From: an uncultured Pseudomonadales bacterium | GTDB lineage: Bacteria; Pseudomonadota; Gammaproteobacteria; Pseudomonadales; Azotimanducaceae | DNA length: 64,000 nucleotides | Reading direction: 5' to 3' | Assembly: GCA_958296405.1 (NCBI GenBank) | Contig: OY282519.1 | Span: 852,132 to 916,131 of the forward strand | Part shown: positions 32,907 through 40,725 of the stretch, piece after piece | Layout of the letters: every line of letters begins with the position of its first letter | How positions within the stretch are numbered: position 1 is the first letter of the stretch | Program-made: the position numbers and the translations under genes | The notes under the pieces: model-generated | The model's database searches: none | The model's input: only the letters and a program-made list of their open reading frames with translations | Told to the model about the DNA's origin: nothing

Positions 32907-33599
32907 ATGGGCGGCGCGTTTCGGGGATTCGGGCCGGAGTTGACGGTGTTCCTGGAGGAACTTCAGGACAACAACGAGCGGGATTGGTTCAAGGCCCACC
33001 GGGAGCGCTACGAGGAGTCTGTGCGCGAGCCTGCCCGCGCCTTTATCCGGATGATGGCGCCCGCCCTCGCCGCCATCTCTCCCCACTTCCGGGCGGACGA
33101 TCGCAAGCAGGGTGGTTCGCTGATGCGAGTCCACCGCGACACCCGGTTCTCCCGCGACAAGACTCCCTACAAGACTAACGTCGGGATCCAGTTCCGCCAC
33201 GCGCTCGGCCGTGACGTGCATGCACCGGGGTTCTACGTACACATCGATTGCGGCGGCGCATTCCTCGGGGCAGGGGCCTGGCACCCAGACTCGCGGGCGC
33301 TCGCGATGATCCGGGCGCGCATCGACGAGGAGCCGGACACTTGGCGGCGGGTCTTTGGCGCCGCACCGTTTCGGGCGTCGTTCCGGCTCGGCGGGGACAG
33401 CCTGAAGACGATGCCGCGCGGGTTCGCGAAGGATCATCCCCTTGCGGAGGACCTGCGGCGCAAGGATTTCATCGCCATCCACGACATTCCACTGCCGGCT
33501 GCCCTCCGCGCGGATTTCCCAGACGCCGCGGCGGCGCGGATGCGGGACGCGAGCGCACTGGTGCGGTTCCTTTGCGAAGCGATCGACGTACCGTTCTGA
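32907..33599 (+). CDS. DUF2461-family protein
   Basis: 230 residues from ATG 32907 after GGGGAAGGAAAGG. It matches the TIGR02453/DUF2461 pattern: FLEELQDNNERDWFKAHRER, LMRVHRDTRFSRDKTPYKTN, GFYVHIDCGGAFLGAGAWHP and LKTMPRGFAKDHPLAEDLRR. Function is unknown for the family. It is widespread in bacteria outside RiPP clusters, so probably a bystander. Confidence 0.8.
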   Translation: MGGAFRGFGPELTVFLEELQDNNERDWFKAHRERYEESVREPARAFIRMMAPALAAISPHFRADDRKQGGSLMRVHRDTRFSRDKTPYKTNVGIQFRHALGRDVHAPGFYVHIDCGGAFLGAGAWHPDSRALAMIRARIDEEPDTWRRVFGAAPFRASFRLGGDSLKTMPRGFAKDHPLAEDLRRKDFIAIHDIPLPAALRADFPDAAAARMRDASALVRFLCEAIDVPF

Positions 33600-33679
33600 T
33601 CGCACGGGTGGCTGCCTGACCCCAGCGTTCGGAAGGCCGCTGATCGCCCGCGGCAGAGTTGAGGGCGCCGGCGAAGGGC

Positions 33680-33715
33680 TACAATGCGGCCATGAGCGCC
33701 CCCGACGACGGCGCC
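33680..33715 (+). promoter_or_regulatory. relic promoter and start of an AAA-ATPase gene
   Basis: GGGCTACAATGCGGCC followed by ATGAGCGCCCCCGACGACGG is the same DNA as before the ATPase genes at 43309 and 44935, but only eight codons remain before the GT8 gene. The TACAAT box may now drive GT8 at 33735. Confidence 0.5.
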
Positions 33716-33734
33716 ACGAGCGCCGCCATCCCAC

Positions 33735-34661
33735 ATGGAGACAACCGCAACAACTCCGTCACGGCAAACATCGGCCCTATGCCTGGCCACGGCGACAACC
33801 ACGGATTTTTTGCCTGGAACCATCGTCACTGTAGGTTCCTTCCTGAAACATCACCCGGGCTTTGATGGCGAAGTCGTAATCATTGAAGACGGGCTGTGCG
33901 AGGAGCACCGGGAGTTGCTGCGCACTTTGCATGGCTGCGTGCGGTTGGTCCCCGTGTCATCCGAGCTCCAAGCCCGAATAGCGCACCTGACGGCCGCGCA
34001 CCCAGACATTAAGGACCGCGCCGCACGGTTCTTCGCCATTGAGGCGTTGCGCCTGACTGGATACCGCAAGGTGCTGTTCTGCGACAGCGACTTGCTGTTC
34101 CGAGCGCCGGTGGGGGAACTGTTCGACACCGACGAAGCGCTGCTGTGCTGCGGTGACAGGGCGGTTTTGGAGGATAAGCACCGGGATGCCGCCACCTTCC
34201 TGCGCATGCAGCCGGAAAGTGGGGAGGACGCCGCCGCTGTCCTGGAGCGGACATTCAACAGCGGGTTCCTAGTCATGGACGCCGGCGTTGTCGGGAAACG
34301 CACTTATGGGAAGCTGCTGGCAATGTTGACGCCGGAGATGTGGCGCGGCATCGGCACGCCCCACACCGCGCAAGTCCTGCTAAACAGATATTTCGCTGGG
34401 CGGCAGACGCTGATCAGTTCGACGTACAACTATCTGCTGGCTTCGGCGCCGGCCATTCGGTCCCGGGAGGGTCTGGAGGTGGCGGACGCCAAGGTCCTGC
34501 ATTTCAATGTTCCCGGCAAGCCTTGGATGCCCCTGCGGTTACTCCGTTGGACGCGCGACGTCAAGCCGCTCCCCGGCCTGTTATTGTGGTGGGAGGCATG
34601 GGCGGACTGCCTGTCCACCCTGCACCTTTCAACAGGTGATTTCTTCAAGGTGAGTGAATGA
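33735..34661 (+). CDS. GT8-type glycosyltransferase
   Basis: 308 residues from ATG 33735. Motifs are CLATATTTDFLPGTIVTVGS, CDSDLLFRAP, RTFNSGFLVMDAGV, NRYFAGRQTL and HFNVPGKPW. It follows an ATPase promoter relic rather than a precursor, so it may be expressed apart from the peptide operons. The stop overlaps the next oxygenase by 8 bases. Confidence 0.8.
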   Translation: METTATTPSRQTSALCLATATTTDFLPGTIVTVGSFLKHHPGFDGEVVIIEDGLCEEHRELLRTLHGCVRLVPVSSELQARIAHLTAAHPDIKDRAARFFAIEALRLTGYRKVLFCDSDLLFRAPVGELFDTDEALLCCGDRAVLEDKHRDAATFLRMQPESGEDAAAVLERTFNSGFLVMDAGVVGKRTYGKLLAMLTPEMWRGIGTPHTAQVLLNRYFAGRQTLISSTYNYLLASAPAIRSREGLEVADAKVLHFNVPGKPWMPLRLLRWTRDVKPLPGLLLWWEAWADCLSTLHLSTGDFFKVSE

Positions 34662-35376
34662 CGGGAACTCAGCCAGTGCAGGCCGCCGCATGATTCAACT
34701 TGCAGCCGGCGGCCCCACCGTTGTCAAAGACAAAGAATGGATGGCGCAGCGGCATGAATTTGCGCACCGCCATTGCGTTGTGTTCAAGGGCTTTGTTGAT
34801 CAACCCATGTTGAAGCGCATCCCTCGGATGCTGGAAACGAGCCAGTACTATGGCCGCGAAGACGTTAGAGAGGGCAGGGTGTTCGCCAGGGAAATTACAA
34901 TGCGGGACGATGAACCACTGGTGACGGTGTTTGCGCTTCTTCTCAATCAGCCTCGGCTGTTCAAGGCAATTGCCCAGTTCACTGGTTCCAAAAGAGAAAT
35001 TCGAATTTTCGAAGGCCGATGCTACAAGCGTCTTCCGAACAGCAACCACTTTGATTCCTGGCACAACGACCGCGTACCGGGAAGGCTGTATGGACTAAGC
35101 ATAAACCTGTCGCAAAAACCCGTGGAGGGTGGCGCTTTTCAAATTCGAAACAATAGAACCGGGGAGATTTTGCGAACGATTCCGCCGAGTCGTTTTGGGG
35201 ATGCACACCTGTTTCGGGTGCATAGATCTCTTGAGCACAAAGTTTCCTTGATACGGGGAACCGAGCCAAGGTGTGTTTATGCGGGGTGGTTTTGCGGAGG
35301 GCCGGGCTACAAGGGCCATCGGGAGATGATCCGAAAAGAGTTGTTTGCTCCTGCTGTCAGCGTCCCGACGCCTTAA
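34654..35376 (+). CDS. 2OG-Fe(II) oxygenase, lower-GC stand-alone type
   Basis: 240 residues from GTG 34654, overlapping GT8 by 8 bases; ATG 34690 is an alternative. Likely ligands are His137 and Asp139 (SWHND), His195 (SLEHKV) and Arg206. The pattern LYGLSINLS, GGAFQIRN, HLFRVHRS, CVYAGWF is typical of this fold. There is no TPR. GC content and codon use are clearly lower than in the flanking genes, suggesting later acquisition. Target unknown. Confidence 0.7.
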   Translation: MNDGNSASAGRRMIQLAAGGPTVVKDKEWMAQRHEFAHRHCVVFKGFVDQPMLKRIPRMLETSQYYGREDVREGRVFAREITMRDDEPLVTVFALLLNQPRLFKAIAQFTGSKREIRIFEGRCYKRLPNSNHFDSWHNDRVPGRLYGLSINLSQKPVEGGAFQIRNNRTGEILRTIPPSRFGDAHLFRVHRSLEHKVSLIRGTEPRCVYAGWFCGGPGYKGHREMIRKELFAPAVSVPTP

Positions 35377-35384
35377 GCACTCCC

Positions 35385-35559
35385 CAAAACCACCAAGCGC
35401 AAGCGCCTGCCCCGCAACCTGGCCTGCCTGACCAACGCCGCCATCTCCATCGTCCGGCTCAACGGGCGCTTCAGCCACCTGCCCCAAGCCAACCGCCACC
35501 GCGCCGCCCGGCAGGGCGAGGCCCTGCGCGAGGTAGTCGGAACCCCTCCCCGGCGCTGA
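35385..35559 (+). pseudogene. transposase C-terminal remnant
   Basis: KRKRLPRNLACLTNAAISIV, RLNGRFSHLPQANRHRAARQ and GEALREVV look like the tail of a DDE transposase, but the family is uncertain. It and the rest of 35377-35760 hold no other gene I can support. Confidence 0.35.
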
Positions 35560-35767
35560 AGCCCCTCCCCCGGCGCCCCCCGCGCCCGGGGCCCGCCCGG
35601 ATGCGCCAATCCGCGGAAAAACGCCCCAAAACCCCTCGCGCCAGCCCCGAGGAAACCTCCGGAAACCCGAACGCGCGCGCCAACTCCCCCATCGCAGCGC
35701 GGCGCGGAGAACGAAACCCCGACTTTAAAATGGCCCTGGCCGATCCCGTCCGATCCCGTTCAACCGT

Positions 35768-35796
35768 TTGACACGGCGAACAAGGAGTGGGATAAA
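35768..35796 (+). promoter_or_regulatory. strong sigma-70-type promoter of precursor D
   Basis: TTGACA at 35768 and GATAAA at 35791, spacer 17. The predicted start is near 35803, about 35 bases before the first ATG. Confidence 0.65.
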
Positions 35797-35836
35797 TGGC
35801 GTCAGGCTCAAGATCCATTGAATCTGGAGGCAAGAT

Positions 35837-36025
35837 ATGGAGGCAAGGGATGCAGCCCCCCCCCCCCCCGAAACAGGTGAGTTAGCGGCTGAGGAGCCAA
35901 AGCCAAAAGGGAAGCGCCCTTGGTCAAAGCCGAGCATTCTTCCCTTGCACCGGATAGCACGAGTTAACACTGGCGACTTTGTTCAGGCGCTTGAGAACGA
36001 GGAAGCGTCCTATCGCCCATCCTGA
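35837..36025 (+). CDS. lasso-like RiPP precursor peptide D, in frame at present
   Basis: 62 residues: MEARDAA, four Pro from a 14-base C run, ETGELAAEEPKPKG, KRPWSKPSILPLHRIARVNT, GDFVQALENEEASYRPS. It has W-x-x-P-x-I in the leader and Ser at the end, with Tyr four residues from it. If Gly after NT is residue 1, Glu8 could close an 8-membered ring; Thr would then be at -1 rather than the usual -2. GGAGG lies 6 bases before ATG 35837. A second GGAGG lies 6 bases before another ATG at 35850 in a different frame. The operon that follows has a sulfotransferase, oxygenase, cyclase, sulfotransferase and GT8. Confidence 0.7.
   Translation: MEARDAAPPPPETGELAAEEPKPKGKRPWSKPSILPLHRIARVNTGDFVQALENEEASYRPS
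35856..35869. repeat. 14-base poly-C tract in precursor D leader
   Basis: 14 C gives an open frame from ATG 35837. 15 would give one from ATG 35850, and 13 or 16 from neither. Confidence 0.85.
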
Positions 36026-36126
36026 TCTGATTTCCCTTTGATCCGCCAGATGTGCGGCTTGGATGCTGCTTGTGCTTGGCGTTGCGCCGCAACTTCGTCA
36101 AATTTTGAACCAGGCTGGGTCGGCCT

Positions 36127-36975
36127 ATGCGGGCTTTGGCGGCTGTGACCTGTTATGGGGCCACCCACGATGTGGCGCACAGGGTAACGACCCATCTGTT
36201 CCTGATTGCGCCAAACAACAGCGGCACCACATTTCTGCGCACCGCGCTGGCGACCAGTCGGCAAACATGGAACCTGCTTGGGGAAGGCCGCACGGCGCTG
36301 GGCTACGGAGGGCCGGACCCTGCGAATGACTGCCGGCTGACCGGCTCCAACCGCATCCCAGCGTCCCGGCCGCAATGGCTTGACGTCCTGTCAGACCCGG
36401 AAGCCTATGACTGGCCGCGCACCCGCAAGGCATGGTACTTCCAGGCGTGGGCGCACGATCCTCGGGCGTCGGTGTTCGTCACCAACCTGCATCCGTTCAT
36501 TGTCGGCGAGCTGGCCCGGCACTTCCGCAACGCGAGATTCCTGTTCCTGGTCCGCAACCCCTACGCGCTATGCGAGGGGATTTGCAGGGCGCTGCGCCGC
36601 CGGATGCAGCGCAACCAGCCTGTGGCGGTTGCCGGCGAGCGGCTGGAGACCGCGGCGGCGCTGCATGTGGCGGCAAGCCTGGAGCAGCAGCGGTGCAACA
36701 TGGAGAGCTACGGCGCACAGGGCCTATGCTTCAGCTACGAGACGCTGTGCGCCGAACCGGAGCGGGTGGCGCAAACCATCCGGGATCTGGTTCCGCAAAT
36801 CGACGACCTCAACCTGCGGCAACGCTTGTCGGTCAAGGGCAGGTACAACGCCGTGCTCACCAACATGAACGCTCGGCAAATATCCCGCCTGGACGCCGGG
36901 CAGGTTGCGCTATGCAACCGGGTGTTCCGACGGCATGGGAACGTATTCGACCATTTCGGCTATGGCCTCCTGTGA
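36127..36975 (+). CDS. PAPS-dependent sulfotransferase
   Basis: 282 residues from ATG 36127. Phosphosulfate loop PNNSGTTFLR and 3'-phosphate site LVRNPYALCEGICR. It is colinear with the other sulfotransferases, including YDWPRTRKAWYFQAWA and MNARQISRLDAGQV. It is the first enzyme after precursor D and overlaps the oxygenase start (GTGA), so it belongs to that peptide operon. Confidence 0.8.
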   Translation: MRALAAVTCYGATHDVAHRVTTHLFLIAPNNSGTTFLRTALATSRQTWNLLGEGRTALGYGGPDPANDCRLTGSNRIPASRPQWLDVLSDPEAYDWPRTRKAWYFQAWAHDPRASVFVTNLHPFIVGELARHFRNARFLFLVRNPYALCEGICRALRRRMQRNQPVAVAGERLETAAALHVAASLEQQRCNMESYGAQGLCFSYETLCAEPERVAQTIRDLVPQIDDLNLRQRLSVKGRYNAVLTNMNARQISRLDAGQVALCNRVFRRHGNVFDHFGYGLL

Positions 36976-37841
36976 CAAGTTCGATTTGGCTGCGCCCTGA
37001 GATGCGACATGCGCTGCTGGGCGCGGGAGGTCTCCATGCTCAGGCTGCGGCGGCCTTGCGGCGACGCGAACTTGACGCCGACGCAGTGCGGCAGCTCGGA
37101 GACATCGAGCGGGAGAACGGCCGTTTTACGGACGCACATCAGACATATCGGCGCTTGTACACACTCCGCCCCGGTGACCCTTGCGCCTCTTGGCTATGCG
37201 CGATCACCGGCAGCCACCGTTTGCCGGCGCCGCCAATGGGCGTTCGGGCGGCGCCGTTCGTGCAGATCCCGAACTTCCTGACCTCCGCAGAGGGAGAACG
37301 CTTGTTGTCCTGGGCGCAGAACGAGCGCGGACGCTTCGCGCCGGCGAAGGTGGGGCCAAGTGGAAAGCGCCGAGTTGACATCTCCGAACGCTGCGGATTG
37401 GCGGCGCCTCCCAAAGCCTGCAAAGACATTGGCGCATGGCTCGTCCCGAAGGTGCGCGCCGTGCTGCCGACCGTCTCGGCGCGGCTGCGGCTGCAGGGTT
37501 TCGATAGCTGCCGGATCGTCCCGGCGGCGGTGGCGTATCTCAACGGGGGCTACGGCCGCCCGCATTGCGATTCGCCACCCCTTGTCGGCAACTGCTATTT
37601 TCATGCGCAGCCGCGCCGCTTCTCCGGTGGCGACTTGTTGCTCTACGATACGGAAGTCGAGACGGGGGACTTCGATGCCTGTGCGTTCTCGCGGGTCGAG
37701 CCGGCCGCCAACAGCATCGTCTTCCATCCCGGCGCCTATGTGCATGAGGTCACTCGCGTGGTCTGCGGGACGGACCGCTTCACGGACGCAAGGTTCGCCA
37801 TGACCTTTGCAGTCTGGCCGAATGGCGGCGCAGGAACGTAG
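36972..37841 (+). CDS. TPR plus prolyl-4-hydroxylase-type 2OG-Fe(II) oxygenase
   Basis: 289 residues from GTG 36972, which overlaps the sulfotransferase TGA. This start is chosen because LRPEMRHALLGAGGL then lines up with the start of the gene at 3050. TPR-like residues cover about 22-80, and the oxygenase domain begins near 93. Likely ligands are His198 and Asp200 (HCD), His258 and Arg274. It probably hydroxylates precursor D (inferred). Confidence 0.75.
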   Translation: MTSSIWLRPEMRHALLGAGGLHAQAAAALRRRELDADAVRQLGDIERENGRFTDAHQTYRRLYTLRPGDPCASWLCAITGSHRLPAPPMGVRAAPFVQIPNFLTSAEGERLLSWAQNERGRFAPAKVGPSGKRRVDISERCGLAAPPKACKDIGAWLVPKVRAVLPTVSARLRLQGFDSCRIVPAAVAYLNGGYGRPHCDSPPLVGNCYFHAQPRRFSGGDLLLYDTEVETGDFDACAFSRVEPAANSIVFHPGAYVHEVTRVVCGTDRFTDARFAMTFAVWPNGGAGT

Positions 37842-37894
37842 CGGCGCCCGCCGGCCGCAGGGTTGCTGCAAATCCATAGGATGGAGAGGCCGGC

Positions 37895-39802
37895 ATGACG
37901 ACAATCATCTGCGGCTGTCTCGGCGGTGCGGCGGCCGGAGAAGCGGTGGCGGCCATGTTCGCGGCGCATGCCGGCCATGGTCGAGCAGACGAGGCGCACT
38001 GGACGGATGGAGCGGTCGCCCTTGGCGTACGCAGCACCTCCGCGCCCGATTCGTCGTTGCGCACGCATCAGGAGAGCGGAGTTGCCGTCGCTGCGGCCGC
38101 TCGCCTTGACGACCGCGAGGGGTTGTGTGACCTGCTGGACATCCGCCATGCCGAGCGGCCCGGCCTCGCCGACGTCGATCTTATCCTCCGCGCCTACATG
38201 CGCTGGGGCCGGCTCTGTCCGGAACGACTGCTTGGCGACTTCGCCTTCGCCGTGTGGGACAGTCGGCGGCGCAAGCTGTTCTGCGCCCGCGACCCCATCG
38301 GCGTCCGGCCGTTCTACTACGCACGGATGCCGACGGTCTTTGTTTTCGGCAGCACCGTCGACGCGGTAGTCGCCGCACCCGGTGTCCCCGATGCGCTTGA
38401 TGAGGTAGGCGTGGCGGCTTTTCTAACGCGCAGCGCCATATGGGGGACAAGGGGGATAAACCGCACCCAGACATTATTCAAGGCGGTGCACAAGCTGTCG
38501 CCCGGCCATGCGCTCACCGTCAAGGGGGGGACCGAGGGCGCATCGGCTGCGCTGGGGCGCATTCGAACGAAACTGGAGCGGCACTGGCGCCCGGAGCAGG
38601 CGCCCTTAGCGCGGCCCGCTGCGGATGAAGACTACGCGGAGCAGTTTCTGGAGCTCTACGAGCGGGCGGTGCGGGACCGCCTGCACGGCGCGGATCCGGT
38701 GGGTGTGCATCTGAGTGGAGGCTTGGACTCGTCGAGCATCGCGGCGCTCGCCGCCCGTATATTGCGGCGCGAGGGCCGCCCGCCGCCGCTTGCCTTCAGC
38801 TGGCTGCCAGTGCCGGGCCGCACACCTCCCGATGGGCGCCATGCGTCAGAGTACGGCCTCATCCAAGACCTCTGCGCCCGCGAAGGGCTGCAAGTACACC
38901 ACAGGTCACCCAGCCCGGAAGACATTGCCGCTGTCCATCGGCGTGACGGGGCCTATCCAGGTGTGCAGGTCCATCTCAACGAGGAGGCCGTGCAACGTTG
39001 CGCTGCGGCCCAAGGCGTACGGGTGCTGCTGTCGGGCTGGGGCGGAGATGAAGGCATTTCGTTCAACGGCCGTGGATACAACGCATATTTGCTCTTGAGC
39101 GGGCGGTGGCGGACGCTCCAAGCCATCTGCCGAGCTCAAGGTGGAAGCCCGCTCAGGTTTTTGGCGGATGTGCTGGCCCCGTTGCTGCATCCACGCCTAC
39201 CATTCCATCTGCTGCGTCGCCGTCCTTTGTGGGGGCCGCGTTCGCACCGGGCGCTTGAGCGTCGGCGCTGGCTCATCAACCCGGCGTTCGCACGGCGGGT
39301 AAGGCCCCCGCCGCATCGATTTTTTCGCCAAGTGAGCTTAAGGCGCACACAGTTGCGGATTATGCAGGATGGGAGGCTGGACGACCGCATTGAGGGCTGG
39401 GCGGCGAGCGGCTTGCGCCACGGCGTCGAATACCGCTATCCGCTGCTGGACCGCCGGGTGCTGGAATTTGCGCTGGGCCTGCCGCCGGATCAGTATCGGC
39501 GAGGACCTTGGGGCCGTTGGCTGATGCGTTATGCGTTGTCCCTGCCCGGCGGCGCCGTCCTGCCAGATGGGATCTGCTGGAATCGGAGCAAAGGCGACCC
39601 GATCAGGTACGACTCGGCGATGGATGCCTTCGCCGAGTCGCTGCCCATCGTTCGACGGCGGATTGAGGCGCTGGCTGAGATGCCTTCACGCGCCCGGTAC
39701 GTTGACCTGCCGCGCCTCCTCACACGCCTAGACGCGGACCGCTTCCGGTCCAAGCGTCACTTTGCCGCCATCAGCAATGCCCTGATGCTGCTCGACTTCT
39801 AA
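37895..39802 (+). CDS. asparagine-synthetase-type lasso cyclase, copy 3
   Basis: 635 residues from ATG 37895 (MTTIICGCLGG). The Ntn-like domain is more worn than in copies 1 and 2 (Cys at 6 and 8), but LLGDFAFAVWDSR and CARDPIGVRPFYY remain. The synthetase domain is complete: SGGLDSS at 274-280, LLSGWGGDEGISF and YRYPLLDRRVLEFALGLP. It lies within the precursor D operon, which thus has its own cyclase. No B1 or B2 gene is present in that operon. Confidence 0.75.
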   Translation: MTTIICGCLGGAAAGEAVAAMFAAHAGHGRADEAHWTDGAVALGVRSTSAPDSSLRTHQESGVAVAAAARLDDREGLCDLLDIRHAERPGLADVDLILRAYMRWGRLCPERLLGDFAFAVWDSRRRKLFCARDPIGVRPFYYARMPTVFVFGSTVDAVVAAPGVPDALDEVGVAAFLTRSAIWGTRGINRTQTLFKAVHKLSPGHALTVKGGTEGASAALGRIRTKLERHWRPEQAPLARPAADEDYAEQFLELYERAVRDRLHGADPVGVHLSGGLDSSSIAALAARILRREGRPPPLAFSWLPVPGRTPPDGRHASEYGLIQDLCAREGLQVHHRSPSPEDIAAVHRRDGAYPGVQVHLNEEAVQRCAAAQGVRVLLSGWGGDEGISFNGRGYNAYLLLSGRWRTLQAICRAQGGSPLRFLADVLAPLLHPRLPFHLLRRRPLWGPRSHRALERRRWLINPAFARRVRPPPHRFFRQVSLRRTQLRIMQDGRLDDRIEGWAASGLRHGVEYRYPLLDRRVLEFALGLPPDQYRRGPWGRWLMRYALSLPGGAVLPDGICWNRSKGDPIRYDSAMDAFAESLPIVRRRIEALAEMPSRARYVDLPRLLTRLDADRFRSKRHFAAISNALMLLDF

Positions 39803-39804
39803 AG

Positions 39805-40725
39805 ATGGTGGCCGCAATGCACACCATGCAATCGCATCTCGCCGGTCGGAGCTTCGCTGTCATCGGCGGCAACGCCCTGCACTATGGCGCTACCTGCGAC
39901 GTGGCGCAGGCCGTGACGACCCATCTGTTCGGAATCTGTCCGAACAACAGCGGCTCCACCTTCCTGCAAAAGGCACTGGCGACCTGCCGCGCCACCTGGA
40001 ACCTCCCCGTGGAGGGCCAGCGCATGACGGGTTTCGTTGGGCCGGCCAGCTTTCAGCCGCTCGAACCCGGCGACCCGCGGCCGGGCCTTTTATGGGCCGC
40101 CGAGCGCCGCTGGCTCGAGCGGTTTGCAAACCCTGCGGCGTACAACTGGAGGCGCTCCCGCGTGGCGTGGTATTTCCAAGCCTACGCCCGCGACCCTGCG
40201 GCATCGGTTTTCTACACCAAGTCGTCACCGCATCTGGTGATCGTGGATGAGCTCGTGCGGCACTTCCGCAACGCGAAGTTCCTGTTCATGGTGCGCAACC
40301 CCTATGCGGTTTGCGAGGGCATCTTGCGGGCCTACCGGCGCTACCGATCCCACGAACCTGCGGCTTTGGCGGCCCTCTTTCCGGAACGAACCTTGGATGA
40401 GCTTGCCGCCACCCATGTCGTCACTTGTTTGGCGTGGCAACGCCGCAATGTCGAAAAGCACGGCCACCGCGGGACGTTCTTCACCTACGAGACAATGTGC
40501 GCCGAGCCGGAGCGGGTGGCGTGTGCTGTGCGCACCTTGGTGCCGGAAATCGACGATCTGAACCTTCGGCAACAGTTGCCGGTGAAGGATCGCTATTGCG
40601 AGATGCTCAATGACATGAACGCTCGGCAGATCGCCCGCCTTGACGCCCGGCGGATCGCGGCGTTCTCGCACGTCTTCCGGCGGCATCGAGACGTGCTCGA
40701 CCACTTCGGATACGACCTCCTGTGA
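39805..40725 (+). CDS. PAPS-dependent sulfotransferase
   Basis: 306 residues from ATG 39805, two bases after the cyclase stop. PNNSGSTFLQ and MVRNPYAVCEGILR mark the cofactor sites. A loop rich in Arg, Ala and Leu (RYRSHEPAALAALF) differs from its paralogues and could change acceptor choice. It is the second sulfotransferase of the precursor D operon. The TGA overlaps a GTG start of the following GT8. Confidence 0.8.
   Translation: MVAAMHTMQSHLAGRSFAVIGGNALHYGATCDVAQAVTTHLFGICPNNSGSTFLQKALATCRATWNLPVEGQRMTGFVGPASFQPLEPGDPRPGLLWAAERRWLERFANPAAYNWRRSRVAWYFQAYARDPAASVFYTKSSPHLVIVDELVRHFRNAKFLFMVRNPYAVCEGILRAYRRYRSHEPAALAALFPERTLDELAATHVVTCLAWQRRNVEKHGHRGTFFTYETMCAEPERVACAVRTLVPEIDDLNLRQQLPVKDRYCEMLNDMNARQIARLDARRIAAFSHVFRRHRDVLDHFGYDLL

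Noticed and set aside
4886-35869. Poly-C runs as plain sequencing artefacts
   Set aside because: They recur at one exact functional position (precursor leaders) with double starts, and one lies at an ATGA junction. Exact lengths may still be wrong, so the on/off calls are provisional.
19167-39802. Primary-metabolism asparagine synthetase B for the three AsnB-like genes
   Set aside because: The glutaminase Cys is not at residue 2 in any copy. There are three divergent copies, and all sit with precursors, kinase and PqqD genes.
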